DNA from: Desmodesmus armatus
Lineage: Eukaryota > Chlorophyta > Chlorophyceae > Sphaeropleales > Scenedesmaceae
Reading direction: 5' to 3'
Assembly (NCBI GenBank): GCA_007449985.2
Contig: VIIQ02000739.1
Coordinates: forward strand, 186,001 to 250,000
Length of the DNA stretch: 64,000 nucleotides
A program made the position numbers and the translations under genes. Below are positions 21,901-33,309 of the stretch, piece by piece. Positions within the stretch are counted from its first letter, which is position 1. Each line of letters begins with the position of its first letter. The notes beneath the pieces were generated by a model that made no database searches, was not told the DNA's origin, and worked only from the letters and a program-made list of their open reading frames with translations.

Positions 21901-24838
21901 CGGCAGACACAAAGTGCACAGCATACTAGCGTACAAGCGCACTCGGGATCACGGGGCAGCATCCCTACGGCCTACTGTACCAACCCGGCGTGATCTGCCA
22001 GCATCCCGCAGGGGAACAGGGACATGCGCGCAGCGCGCTGGGGGGAAAACAGCGCGCAATGGTATTGTACATGTGAGACAATGGCATACTTGTTGTCCAA
22101 CGCTCTACGGCATGCACATCACACGCAAGGGGCCAATGTCATGTGCCCTGATCAGATCACGTCTTCCATAGATACTGCAACCTCATGTGCACCGGCAGGA
22201 GTAGGTGTATCGCTGGGAGTCGCCACACTGGTAGGCAGATGGCAAGGGAGGCAGGATGGGAGGCAAGCAGTGCAGCCAGTGGCCTGCTCGAAAGTGGACG
22301 GCCATGGCAGCTGCCAAGGCATAGAAGCAGGGCTGATGGCAGCAGCCACACATCAGAGTGTTACACAGCGTTTGAAACAACATACGTTAGGTCCGTCTTG
22401 CACCATCCTGGCCGCATACGGCGGACAACGTACCAGCGGACAAGCGCATTGAGGATCCCTGTGCAGCAGCCCCCCAGCCAACCGCATCAACTCGGCATAA
22501 CCTGGCAGCATCCCACACCTATGCATAGGGCTCGCCGCACTCATGCGGGACGTGCGGAAGGGAGATGAGGACGGCAGTGGAGATAGGCAGACCCCGACAG
22601 GGAGATTCAAGGAAGAGGGCTGGGACTCAAGAGGACAGTATGACGCTTCCAATCATGAGGTGCGGGGTTCAAATCTTGGTGGCAACGCCCATCACAAAAT
22701 TGGACGCTCTGGATAGGTTTGGCTCACTGGAGAGCACAGAAGGTTAGGCATCAGCCGTTAAGTCCTGCATGTAGGCATTTAATTTCCATTCTCTGGACAT
22801 AGGTCCACCACCACCCAGGAAATCTCCAAGAGCACAAGTCAGGCCGGCAGTGTGTCCAATGGCTGAAAGGGCAGGGCTGCAAAACCCTGGATGCATACGT
22901 GCACCTTCTGCCTCAGGTGCACAAGCTGCCTGCTGTCACACCTGAGCATCTGCCCTGGAGCCTAGAGGCCAGGTCGGGCTGGCGTTGGCATGGAAGAGTT
23001 GAGGGGGGCTCAAGGGAGTACACCATGATGGGAGGGAGGGTGGGAAGCGAAGAGCTATGTCAGCACACAGTTACCCAGGAAAAAACGCAATAAGAAGGCA
23101 GGCCAATTGCTGGGACTATAGGCAATTGGCCTCGAGGTCACACGGTCCAGCGTTGACCGGTCACACGTCCCAGCTGGACCGTGTGGAGCATCCAGCATAC
23201 ATTTCTTCTGTGACCTTGGATCTACCTGCAGTAAGACTAGGAAGAGAACATGTTCGTCACAAGCAACATCAAGTCACTTTGCGCCTCAGGCATTGTACAC
23301 AACTGTAGCTTCATACGCCAGTGTACCACCAGGCCAGCAAGCTCCAAACAAAGCCCTCAGGGTTTGAGACCCTGCTGAGCTCCCATGACTCACCACATCG
23401 CTGTCTGCTGGCTTCATGTCTTCACAGAAGTCTGCTCCCCATGAACCCCTCTGGAAAGCACCACCAGCCTTGACACTGTGCAGAAGAAGGCAGCAGCAGC
23501 ACGCAACATGTGTGGGGTCACTCACACGGTAAAAGGTGAGGGCCAGGCCCAGCAGCCCCTACGATTGGCTTGCTGGCACACAACGGTCACTCGCGCCAAC
23601 TGGTGGGAAGAGAAAGAGTGCTACTGGCAGCCCTGTCTTTCAAAGACTTGTAAGGGGTTGCAGGCGTGTTTGGCCTACTCAGTGATGGGTGCACTCAACC
23701 TGCAGGCTAGCTGACTGGGTGCTGCAATGGAAGCGTCTTCCTTGATGATGTCAAGCACACCACAGCTGACAGCGTGGCTCACTGCTGTCACACTAGCTGT
23801 GTAAATCGCATGTGGCTAGTAATCATGCTTGCTGGCTGCTGGCTGTCACAGGGTACCTACTTGCCCAAAATGCCATATGGCTCCTTAGCCAGCTCCTTGT
23901 AGCCCTCAGAGACTGCGGCACATGGCACGCCGCGGACAGTGACTGTCAGTGGGAAAGGTGGGACCTGATTGACGCAATCATGCTGGGTGGCACCACACAT
24001 CTATTGCTGCAGGCTGGCGAGCAGTCAATGCAGCTGGGTCATAAAGCACACTGCCCACTGTGCTTTGTGTAGAAGCGTTCCTCTCATACAACGGTGTGCC
24101 ATCAGCTGCAGAGGCGTATTGCCAGACTTCACCCAGCAGTGGTGAACCAGTGGTGTACGTGCTGACAGCTCTGCAAACCCCCTCACATGTGATGGGTGCA
24201 TGTGCCACTAGCAGTCCCTTCTGCCTGGCAGCCTCCAGAGTCTCCTTGGCATTTGGCAGTGTGCCCACACTGCACAACACATATACAGACACACGGTAAT
24301 GCGTTTGGCTTTTGTTTGGCGAGATGGACAAGCAACTGTTCAAGCTGGCTACAAGTGATCAATGGGGAGGTGTCAGCCCTGCAGCCTGCAGGGCTGACAC
24401 CTCCCCAGCCAGGCTGTTGCAAGCAGCGCTGTAATGTGCGCACCTCGCACCTGGACATGACTCCTTTAACAGCATCGTGGAGCTTGCCACCCTCAGTGGC
24501 GAACTCATTCTGCACATGGGAGGGCAGGTGTGTGGGTGTGTGTGAGGGTGGAGAGGGGGGGGGGGGGGGGCAGCACGGTGTCTGGCAAAGTAATTGTGGG
24601 TGAGCGGGTGAGTGGGTGAATTGTAGAGGTTATGAGAGAGCAATTGATGGGCTGGGTGGCTGAAGCACAAGGCTGGGCCACCAGTTTGTACTAGTGCTGA
24701 GCGGGTGGGTGGTGAGTGGGTGACTGTTTGTGATGTGGTGCAGTGCGTGGAGGTAAGGGCCAATTGAAGTTGCAATTATCATACCTGAAACTCAATGAGC
24801 ACCAGAGCCGTCTCTGCGGGGTTGAGCTTGCCGGACAT
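18960..24838 (-). CDS. Isochorismatase-family cysteine hydrolase
   Basis: Minus-strand exons in order: 24838-24785 (ATG at 24838), 24509-24451, 24269-24187, 23912-23861, 23475-23394, 20170-20069, 19705-19617, 19289-19242, and probably 19200-18960. All joins agree in phase. Landmarks are LVLIEFQ|NEFATEGGKLHDAVKGV at the N-terminus, AHAPITFSEGYKELAKEPYG, FQRGSWGADFCEDMKP, the lysine-containing QGKTGL, then AGYL|TNCCVESTMRAAYEAG with the nucleophilic cysteine, and KFTYPMF near the end. The family (PncA/isochorismatase fold) hydrolyses amides or vinyl ethers through an Asp-Lys-Cys triad; here the position after LVLI is Glu, as in the IEFQNEF subfamily. The substrate is unknown. The C-terminal extension after exon 8 is tentative. 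Intron 5 is 3.2 kb because it holds a repeat element, and a partial copy of exon 7 lies in intron 7. Confidence 0.9.
19433..19757 (-). repeat. Partial tandem copy of hydrolase exon 7 and its 3' splice site
   Basis: The minus-strand segment at about 19512-19459 resembles 19757-19694: both have CAGCAGCC, a CACA-rich tract, a CAG acceptor and an exon start encoding TNCCV. In the copy the similarity stops after ACCAACTGTTGTGTT and a stop follows within a few codons, so it cannot replace exon 7. A shorter unit containing GGCATCATTCTGTCCGG also occurs twice, at about 19433 and 19511. Confidence 0.75.
20482..20948. repeat. 467-bp terminal direct repeat, left copy
   Basis: It starts ACAGAAGGTTAGGCATCAG and ends CCAGCATACAT. 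It contains two hairpins: 11-bp arms AGGCCAATTGC / GCAATTGGCCT (20846-20856, 20868-20878) and 12-bp arms ACACGGTCCAGC / GCTGGACCGTGT (20886-20897, 20919-20930). Confidence 0.95.
22736..23202. repeat. 467-bp terminal direct repeat, right copy
   Basis: Same length as the left copy, offset 2254 bp, with three substitutions seen (in GAAGAGTTGAGG, AACGCAATAAG and GAGGTCACACGG). The substitution in the last of these shortens one hairpin arm by a base. Confidence 0.95.
24364..24406. repeat. Perfect 20-bp palindrome with a 3-nt loop
   Basis: The left arm 24364-24383 (GGGGAGGTGTCAGCCCTGCA) is exactly complementary to 24387-24406, with loop GCC. It lies in intron 2 of the hydrolase. Its GC-rich stem would be very stable in RNA or as a cruciform. 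Confidence 0.95.
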
Positions 24839-25143
24839 GATCTGCCTGCCTGGATCAGAGGGTGCTGTCCTACTTCCCACACCTGCGCAGCTCTGTGCTC
24901 GTGTAAGACAGGCTTGTGATGTGGCTCAACGTACAGGCATGCTGCGGTACCCTGATGTTCCCTTGCTACAAAACTTCGAAAACCTCGACGTTGTGATGCG
25001 TGCTCTGCAACAAGGAACGCCTTCACAACGTAGACAAGGACAAAGCTTTGGTATCTTTCTTCTGCACTCTGCCACAGAGACGTGCAAGGCGTTTGCAGAA
25101 GTACCCGCTTCCAACCCCGTCGCTCTTGTTGTGTAGACACACC
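24839..25143. promoter_or_regulatory. Divergent promoter region, hydrolase and YIF1
   Basis: The two start codons (24838 on minus, 25144 on plus) are 305 bp apart and face away from each other, so both promoters and 5' UTRs must share this interval. No clear TATA box was found. Confidence 0.6.
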
Positions 25144-28100
25144 ATGCAGCCCCCAGGGCAGCCACAAGGGTATGGACAGGGACAGTATGGGCCTCCTCCT
25201 CCATATGGTGCACCCATGCCCCAGCCAGGTTCCCAAGGTCATGCATCTGCTCCCAACAGCTTCCAGGGCTACAGTCAGCAACCAGGCTACCCGCAGGCCT
25301 TCCCTCAACAGCCGGGACAGCAGCCACAGATGCCCCATGTCAGCAGCTTCCCCGGACCTATGCAGCAGCAGCCGCAGCAGAGCTTCTACATGCCTCAGCC
25401 GTTTGTGCCTGCGCAACCGCAATCTGGGCAGTACAACAGCATACCTGCAGGTTACCAGCAGCAACAGCCCGCAGCCATGCCGCAGGTACGTTAAAAGCTT
25501 GGATGCAATCAAATTGCTTGCAGTAGAGGTACAGATAAGACCCTGTGTAAGTTGGTGTGCAGCCCATCCTGCAACTGACAGGTCAACAATGCATGTGACC
25601 TGTGCTGGCAATGCAGATGCCTGCAGCGGGAGCAGCAGCAGCCATGGGTATCCCGGGCTTTGGTGGTGCAGCAGGTGGTGGAGGTGGCTTCATGAGCAAC
25701 CTTTCCCCCATCAACCTTATGACAGGTGGGTTGGGGGGTGTGGAGCCTGCAGTATATCAGCAATGGGGCCAGTAGTGTTCTTTTGAGAGGAAAGCATCTG
25801 CAGAGTGTGGTGTATTCCTGCACAACAAGCTGCGGGAACAGCAACTGTGCATTGTGCTGCTATGCATCAAAGCAGCCTGTGTTGGTCATGGTGTGCCAGA
25901 AGGTTGCTTCAATCTGCAGGACATCACTGCAGGCACAGCAGTACTGCCAGTAGTCCGGTGGACGGTGCAGCACAGGGAAGGACCGCCGCTTGTCAGCTGC
26001 CTTGAGCAAGCTGACCAGCTATGTGTGTCTGTTTGGTGTTTGTTCGTGTTGCAGGTGGCTTGTTTTCGGCACCTCAGCAGTACATGCAGCAGCGTGTCAG
26101 CTGGTTCAAGACAAACATGACTGGCGGCACCATGAGTGCGCTGTTCAACATCAGCAACCACTACGGTAAGCAGCAGCGCAGCTCCACTGACGCTGGCAGC
26201 GTCCAAACAATGGGACCTGAGGCAGTGACGGATCAACAACTGCTGCTGTGATGCTGCAGTCAGTGGATTAGTTGGTCAGTGGGTCTATGGAGGGCGGGAT
26301 AATGCTGCTAGACATCCTCCAGCACGGGCCCCTTGGGCTTTGTTGGCAACGGCCCAAGTTTTACAGCAGCTGGTTGCATGTTCATGATTTAGAGCTGTTC
26401 TGTTGTGGGGACGTTGCTCTTTATCACTCTTGATCTCATTCTCCTGGTCAACATACATCCCAGAACATCCAGACTTCAGTACTGTGTGTTTGTGTCACTT
26501 CTGCAGTGGGCAACAAGCTGCTGATGCTGTTCTTCCCCTTTCTGAGGAAGTGGACGTACGCACGCATGCACGAGCAGGTGGGCACAGGCTGTGCAGGATA
26601 GGTAGTGCACAGCATCGGCTGGCACGTGTGCACTGATTGTTTGCAGCGCAACAGAGATGTGACGATGGTGTAGGCCTGCAGCTTTCACTTATGTTATGTA
26701 GATTACTTTGTACCACAGCTAAGGCTGCGGTCAGCAGCGTCATCTATGCTGATTGATGCATCATGTGGTGCCATACCAACAGGCAAAGCGTGCAACGGCC
26801 AACACGCTGGCAGCTGTTGGTCTGACGCTGTACTGTACCCCATGAGCCTCTGGCTCCTTGAGTGTTGCTCAGCTTTTGTTTGCTGAGCCAACACCGTGAC
26901 TGCAACTGTCTCACGGCTGCTGTTTGTGCAGATTGCCGGCGGCCAGCGGTACCGGCCCCCTGCTGTTGATGTGAACGCCCCGGACCTGTTCATCCCGCTG
27001 ATGGGCCTGTGGAGTTACGCGCTGCTCAGCTGCGTGGTGCTGGCATTCAAGCATGCCTTCAAGCCAGAGATGATGAGCAGCACGGTGAGAGAGCAGCAGT
27101 TATGCGGACTGCCTCATGGCATCACAGTTCAGCGCAGTATGATGCAGTACAGGAACTCAGAAAAGATCCCAGGGTCTGCGGTCGGCTCACACTACCCAAC
27201 ATAACACCAAAACACCCTTCCCAACCCCCAGCCAAACTCACAGACCTATCGTTGCATTGAGGGGACGAGGCAGGGTGTCAAGTGGTGCGGCTGCTTCTGT
27301 CCTGGACACCGCTGATCGAGGTTCAGCAAATTCCTGCAGGACCCTACTGACAGGCAAGATGCGTGTGTTGACACAGTACATATGTATCCTGCCCTGCTGC
27401 CTGCAGCTGTACAGCGCCTGCTTTGCATGGGCCCTGCACTGGCTGGTAGCGCGGCTGCTGCTGAAGGGCATGAATGTGCCGGGTGTGGCCTGGAGTGAGC
27501 TGCTGGCGTACACGGGCTACCCATTTGTGCTGATCTGCTTCACTACCCTAGGGGGTTTCCTAGCAGGTGGGCATACTGGGGACCTTGTACTGTGGCATGA
27601 GGCTTGAATGGTCTGCATAAGTGTACCTGATAGGTGATGACAAACTCGAGTTGCATTGACAGCTACTGGGTCAGTACCCATGATGAGGCCCCTACCCCTG
27701 GGCGGATGCACTGCAGCTGCTGTGTGCCTGCGGGCTATCTCCCCTTTCAAGTCACTCGTGAAGTACTGATCAGGCATGAAGACAGCATGGCTTGTCTGCC
27801 CCTGTGCTCCACCCTGTGTGTTGTGTGTGCAGGGAAGTGGGGCTATTACGCATTAGGTGCCTATGGGAGCTTGGCAATGGCCATCTTTATGGTCAAGACC
27901 ATGAAGCGAGTCATTTTCCAGGAAACCCGTGCATACGGTAAGCTGGGTTGCCGGAGCGAATGTAGTGGCGTGTAGGGCTGTGTTGACTGTACAGTAATCT
28001 TCTTTGGGCATCACGGGCATTGGCACATCGCACGTCGTACATCTTATGGGCCGTCTGTATCCAGGTCAGTGCTGAGCATCAATCATCACAAGGATGAACC

Positions 28101-28580
28101 TTGACATTATTGTCAACATGATGCTGTTGCACAGCTGTACAGCCTAATCAAGGTTGATGCTCGGCGTCATGGACTTGGATAGGGCCGGCCTGTGGTATGC
28201 AGTACATACTGACTTGAACATCTCCCGTATCTCAATGCGCGACGTTTTCAAGTCAATATGTCCTGCATTCAACGAGAGGCTTGTCCAGGCTTCATACCCC
28301 TTGCAAGTTGATCCACATACCGGACTTGCAACACCTGTAGGCGAGGAGGGGTGTCAGCTTAGTTGATAGAGCTCTGCTTCAGCCGCTGGGCACAATTGTT
28401 ACACGGCCTGGGCTCCAAAGCTGTTGTGTCAGCTGCTTGCACCCTCGACTGCTGCTCTTGTCTTGCCGTCGTCTTGCCGCTGGCTCAGGGACTGACATGC
28501 GGTTGGCCAACTACCTGCTGCTAGCGCTAGCGGCGTTCCAGTTCCCGTTCTCGTTCCTTATGGCATACAGACCGGTGTAA
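25144..28580 (+). CDS. YIF1: YIF1 family protein (ER-Golgi membrane trafficking)
   Basis: Exons: 25144-25485, 25617-25725, 26055-26165, 26507-26577, 26932-27084, 27407-27566, 27833-27937, 28489-28580 (TAA). All joins are in phase, giving 380 residues. The N-terminal 150 residues are a Gln/Pro/Gly-rich cytosolic region. The conserved core follows: GNKLLMLFFPFLRKW, RYRPPAVDVNAPDLFIPLMG, then several membrane helices (LWSYALLSCVVLAF, LLAYTGYPFVLICF, ALGAYGSLAMAIFMV) and a last helix ending at the C-terminus (LLALAAFQFPFSFLMAYRP). NAPDLFIPLM and the GY position are typical of YIF1. The family acts with YIP1 and Rab GTPases in vesicle transport between ER and Golgi. It is divergent from the hydrolase gene. 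TGTAA at about 28914 may end the mRNA. The C-terminal exon is short but has the expected helix. Confidence 0.92.
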
Positions 28581-30320
28581 TGGGCGGCGCCACCAGCCAG
28601 GGGTGGCTGCTGCAGCGGCGAAGCAGCACCAGTGTGAGCCGTGAGAAGCCACTGCAGCACACTCAGCTGGATTTGGCGGCACAAATCCCCCGGCAGCAAA
28701 AAGAATGGAATCTACCGGCAGCCACAGGGTGATGGCATTGCTACAGAGCAGAGTACCCACCCAACTTGCAGGCTGTTGAGCCGTACAAGGAGCGTTGTCA
28801 GTTGGTTTTTGCTGGCGTCACAGTTGCTCAGGTGCAGGCAGCTATCTTGGCTGCCGGTCACAGCTGCAGGGGGAACTGTGTTGAGTGTGATTGGGCAAGG
28901 GTACTTGTTGAGAGGGTGTAAGAGTGGTGATGGTGTTCGCATTATTGCGGGCAGTGCAACGGTCTGGGCTCAAGGCGGCACATTCATGAATTGAACAGCT
29001 TCAACTTATGCATGGATTCAAGCAGATATCCTCTGCTTGATTTTCACGCATATGTCCTCTGCTTGAAATCAAGCAGATGTCCTCTGCCCACAGCAGCATC
29101 CAATAGCACATTGTATGAGCTTGTGCGGGAGGGAGAGGTGTTGAAAGACTGTAGCCGAAGATACTACCCCTTGTGGCAGTGCTGTACTGTAAAGCACACC
29201 GGCTCAGATCTGCAACGACCATTGCCCAGTTTCAGGGCCTTTGCAACCTAGCCACTGCTTCAATGCAGGCAAGCCCAACAACCAGCTGCTACATGACCTC
29301 AAAACCACAGTCCCCAAGGAGACCATTGCAAGATCACTCAGTCCACATACTGTACAACATCACATGCAGCAATTGTGAAGCAGCCCTCTGGAAACGCCAC
29401 CAAGTACCTTTCTCCACCGTGGAGGCTCAACCCTTCATGCAGCAAGAATCACAATTGAATCACCAGCGCCTAGATAGCACTGGTGGTCTTCTTTTGTAAG
29501 CAGCACTCCCCCCCCCCCCCCCCGCACCCAAAGGGGTGACCTCAATGGTCGTCACAACGTCTGGTGTGCTGACTTACACCATATCACCAATGCATCCCCT
29601 GCCCTGCAAGCAGGGCCCCGAGCTATGAGGGACAAAGCACAAACACAGTAATGCAAGGCGGTCAACTACTTTATACAGCTGCTGCAGCAGCATCTGGCCA
29701 GTGACAGCAAGCCTACAAGGCCGAAGTGCGCTGCCTCAGATGCCAACGGCAGGGCAGCGCGGCTACACATGTTGGGCACGGACCATTGCTGCTGCCCTGG
29801 CTCTGTCCAGACTCTTGACTGAGTACCACGACATGCGCACCCTGGCCAGCAGCCGAAGGGGATTGCCGCGCGGAAGCATCCTGTTGCTACCCGACACAGC
29901 AAATGTGATCGGCAGCTGCCACTGCCATTAAATTCTGGTGGTTTGCGGCAGCTGCTTGGTGCTGTCGGCACCCCCAGCAGCATCCCCCACAGCTGTGGCT
30001 GCAGCAGCACTGGCTGCGGCGCTGCCGGAAAAAAAACATGCAGATAGACTTCAGCGTTGCTCCTGCTTCTCTGGCAAGGGCACACTGCAATAGTCCGCTG
30101 TAGCAGGCACTCTGCAGCGAGTACGGTGGCCTAAACAAAGCAGAGGGGGGCCCCTGCAAGAATTCCTTTAGAGTTGTCTGGATTCCTCTGCGGGTTGCCA
30201 GCATGTCACCCGATTGTCTAGCGAAAAACGGCAAAGGCCTCCTTGGTGGAGATGCCCCTGCATTGCATGCTGTACAAGCTGCCCACAACTGCATGGTCTG
30301 CTTCACTGCACTGGCCCACT
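28581..30320. other. Convergent 3' region between YIF1 and RCHY1
   Basis: No gene supported. This holds the inferred 3' UTRs of both genes: TGTAA at about 28914 (plus) and TTACA at about 29573 (TGTAA on minus). At about 29010-29085 the 12-nt unit TCAAGCAGATRT and its complement are repeated in alternating orientation. A 16-C run lies at 29508-29523. Confidence 0.4.
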
Positions 30321-32833
30321 TCACTGTGCTGTCGCGGGAGCAGCGGGAGGTGCAGCTTCGCCGCCGCCCACTCGCCGCGTGTTGTAGCCGCCGCACTGCC
30401 CGCACTTGTGGCCCACCACATGGAAGGTGCACTGCGTCCGATGGCTGCAATCGTTGCACAGCACAGTCACCTGTCACAACAGGCGGCAGGAACACGCCAT
30501 GCATGTCAGCAGTGTTGTGACGGCAATCTAGCAACATTCTGGCTTGCCACACAGGCAGGTACCTGGTGAGCATCTGCACCCCCTATTTGTGCGGTGCTGG
30601 CATTGGCAGCGTTGGGGAATCGGCCTACAAAGACACTGCGTCTCCACTCCAGCTGTCTTGGGGAAGGTGGTGGGTCTAGTTGCAGAGCCTGGACAAAGCA
30701 GGCCGCACTGCACCACTTGCGCACTGAGTGTACAGCGTGCACTGGGGCTGCACAGCAAGAGACTAAAAAAACTTAACCTTAAACAGCAAGTGACAGAGGC
30801 CCGCCACCACTGGCAGCTCACCTTCATGTCCCTGTACTGCTCAGGCATGGGTGTGTCACGTATCTGCAACAGCAGCACAGAGCAAGCAGCAGTCACTCAG
30901 CTTCTGCAGTGGTGTCCTCGCCGCTCAGCCACTATATTTTGCAGTCCTCCTGCATAACAAAAGCCACAGCACATGCTGGCACATTGATCTGCTACCAGTG
31001 GAGCAAGCAGCTCCATGCTTTCCCCAACCCACCTGCTCGTCTATGCTGCGCCACACACTGGCTTTCTGCCCCTCTGTGAGAATGCACTTGAGGCACAGTG
31101 GGCATGTGATGGTGTTGTGCTCAATCAAGTCCCGGTGACACGCCTGCACAGTCAACACCAGCAGCACACGGCACACCAGCAACTCAGCTTGATGTCCGCA
31201 ACTCAAAAAGTGCACAGCATAGCACAGCACAACCACAGTGCGCCCCAGCAATGCCACGCTGAGCAGTTGGTAGCAATGCTGTGCTGGTGGTCTGCACGGC
31301 ATGCAAATTCAGCCCCACTGCTTTGCAGCTCTGCCCCCGCTCACGCCCAAGGCCAGTGGCTGTTGCATAGGAACAGCCACAACTTGTGGCTGGTCTTCTG
31401 CTATGGAGCTGACACCCCCAGAGCAGGACCTGCGCCCTGCCGCTGCTGCTTCCTATGCACTCTACCTCATGTCAACTACACCAGCAAACACTGTTTGCTG
31501 TTTCAAGGATTCCTGGCAATAGAGAAGCAGCCTGCATCGGATCCACCCCCACCTGGTGTATCGTGTGTCCGCATGCCAGCACAGCAATGGGCCGAATGGA
31601 GTCAAATAGGTACTCAAAGCACACCGGGCAGTTCTGGTGCATGCTGTTTGTGACGCACACGTGGCTGTCCTGCAGTGTGATGCTGTAGCAGCAGTTGCAG
31701 GTGCTGCAGTGGAAGAAGTTGGTGCGGCCGCCAACTCGGCAGATGCCGCAGTCGTTGCAGTGAAACTGCTGCTTGGTAGTATCATCGTCAAAGAAGTTAC
31801 ACTGCACACACACATACACATGCACGCGGAGGGAGGGTTGCATACAAGTTGAGGGCACGTAAGCTTTCACACCTGCAGCTAACGCTATGAAGCCCACAGA
31901 GGTCATGCCATTCACGGGGGGGGGGGGGGGGGGGGGGGGGGAAGTGATCATACAGAAGAGACCCGATATGGAGGGTGAAAACCAACCTGCATGCAGCTGT
32001 AGCGCCCGAAAGTAACCCCGCAGGAGCTGCAGGACGCTGTCACCGGCTGTCGGGTGTCACAGAGGGCACATATGACCTCTGCCACCTGCTTGCGGTCCAG
32101 CTGGTGCCGCTTCTGAGGGTCCTGCACAGTTGCAGGAGATGGCTGAGTGCATTTAAATACGCTTGTGAGGTGATACATTGTGGTAGAGCCGTATGGGTTG
32201 GATTGTGCAGGCTTTTCATGGGCTGAATGTGCCTCCAGTCATCCCTGGGGATGACTGGAGGCTACCGGGCTTGATGCTGCTGCTGCTGCTGCAAGGAGGA
32301 GGCCAAGCCAGGAGCCTACTACACAGCATATGCACCAGGGGCTATTGGGGGAGAAGCTCCAACTGAATGCAACAGGTGGTGTTGGTTGGCTGACCCAACA
32401 CATGTCGCCGCGACTTCTTTGCATTGCAGCCATGCATGCATGCTGGACAAATGGGTTTGACAAACCCAGTCACACTGACAGGATGATGTGTGAACAACTG
32501 CAAGTGAATATGATTACAAAAATGTGCTGCTTGTCCCTACAGTTCGAGCCATGGCTCACCTGCTCGCTGTCGTCCTTGACTGCATTGTGGCAATGCCGGC
32601 ACCAAAACACCTGGCAATATAGAGGTGCATGGCTCGTGAGACCTGCTGCACCATCTGAGGACAAAGCTTGCTTCACGAGTTCATTGAACTGACTGTACCT
32701 CTCCACAGCATGGTGCAACCAGCTTGCAGCGGCGCTTGTAGTGGTCACACCCGTGCTGCATGCAGCCCTTGTCCCCCTTGTCTACTGTGGGCTGGCCAGG
32801 CTGCTGTGATGTTCCAGCCACTTCCTGAGACAT
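30321..32833 (-). CDS. RCHY1: CHY/RING zinc-finger E3 ubiquitin ligase, RCHY1/PIRH2-like
   Basis: Minus-strand exons: 32833-32699 (ATG), 32610-32560, 32121-31987, 31801-31553, 31143-31033, 30863-30822, 30470-30321 (TGA). Every exon is phase 0 and the protein is 290 residues. Order of domains: CHY zinc finger (HGCDHYKRRCKLVAPCCGE, then FWCRHCHNA), CTCHY finger (FHCNDCGICRVGGRTNFFHC), RING-H2 (NCPVCFEYLFDSIRPIAVLACGHTIH, ACHRDL, ITCPLC), and the C-terminal zinc ribbon (VLCNDCSHRTQCTFHVVGHKCGQCG). All zinc ligands expected for these modules are visible. The family transfers ubiquitin from an E2 to target proteins; the target here is unknown. The last residues are an Ala/Pro tail. A 26-G run sits in intron 3. 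Confidence 0.95.
31916..31941 (+). repeat. 26-base G run
   Basis: The longest homopolymer in the window, in intron 3 of RCHY1 (C run on the coding strand). Shorter G runs of 11-19 occur at 8191, 8243, 8725, 24555, 36845, 38600 and 44605, and C runs at 17643 and 29508. All are in introns or intergenic DNA. Confidence 0.95.
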
Positions 32834-33309
32834 CCTTTCCTTGATATACTAGGAGGTGAAGGGTGACTTCAAGTTGTCGACGATGCTCAGATCAGCTTTG
32901 GGTGAGTATGGGTCAAAGCTTGCTCGGAACACGTCATACAGCCCGGCCAGAGTGCATTAAGCATTCTGCGCTAGTGTTAGCCTTGATACGTGCCCCTTAA
33001 TGCATCCGTGGTTTAAGGTTTCCGTTTTTTGCACCGGCTGATTTCCATCAAAGCAGGGCAGGGTCTTGCTTATCATTACCTTGATCCAGCAGAATTGCAT
33101 CGGCGTTTGCCCTCGCACACCTGCAGCAGCACTGCGGCCCACCTTTCCTCACCAGAGAGCAGCAGGATGTTTACAGCAGCCCCCACAAACATCGTTAGGA
33201 GCAGCCAGGCCACCGTCCCCAGGGTGAGGACGCGCTGTTGGCCCGGCAGCAGCAACCTGCTGTTTCATGGTGTTGACAGGGACTCACCTGGTTGGAGTAC
33301 TGCTGCTGG
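32834..33309. promoter_or_regulatory. Divergent promoter region, RCHY1 and ClpS
   Basis: Start codons at 32833 (minus) and 33310 (plus) leave 476 bp for both promoters and 5' UTRs. No distinct core element is recognisable. Confidence 0.5.

Larger units (their letters stand above)
20470..23204. mobile_element. TRIM-like or non-autonomous LTR-type element in a hydrolase intron
   Basis: Two 467-bp direct repeats (20482-20948 and 22736-23202) flank about 1.8 kb. They align without gaps and I count only three differences, so the insertion looks recent. Outside them a 29-bp sequence, CTTCTGTGACC...CTGCAGTA, is present at 20441-20469 and 23205-23233, which would be an unusually long target duplication. 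The internal region has two degenerate repeats (about 21480-21840 and 22020-22400) and no convincing protein. The terminal repeats do not have TG..CA ends, so assignment to LTR elements is provisional. It sits entirely in intron 5 of the hydrolase. Confidence 0.75.

Noticed and set aside
22655..22690. tRNA-like B box (GGTTCAAATCT) in the intron element
   Set aside because: No A box at the right distance and no cloverleaf can be drawn. It could hint at a SINE-like origin but is too weak to call.
28154..28366. 70-codon ORF in YIF1 intron 7
   Set aside because: No motif, and it lies inside a GT..AG intron that must be removed to reach the conserved last helix.
33167..33223. Alternative first ClpS exon starting at the ATG at 33167
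   Set aside because: Its splice to 33329 is in phase 0 and leads to a stop in the next exon; the ATG at 33310 gives a complete phase-consistent protein.
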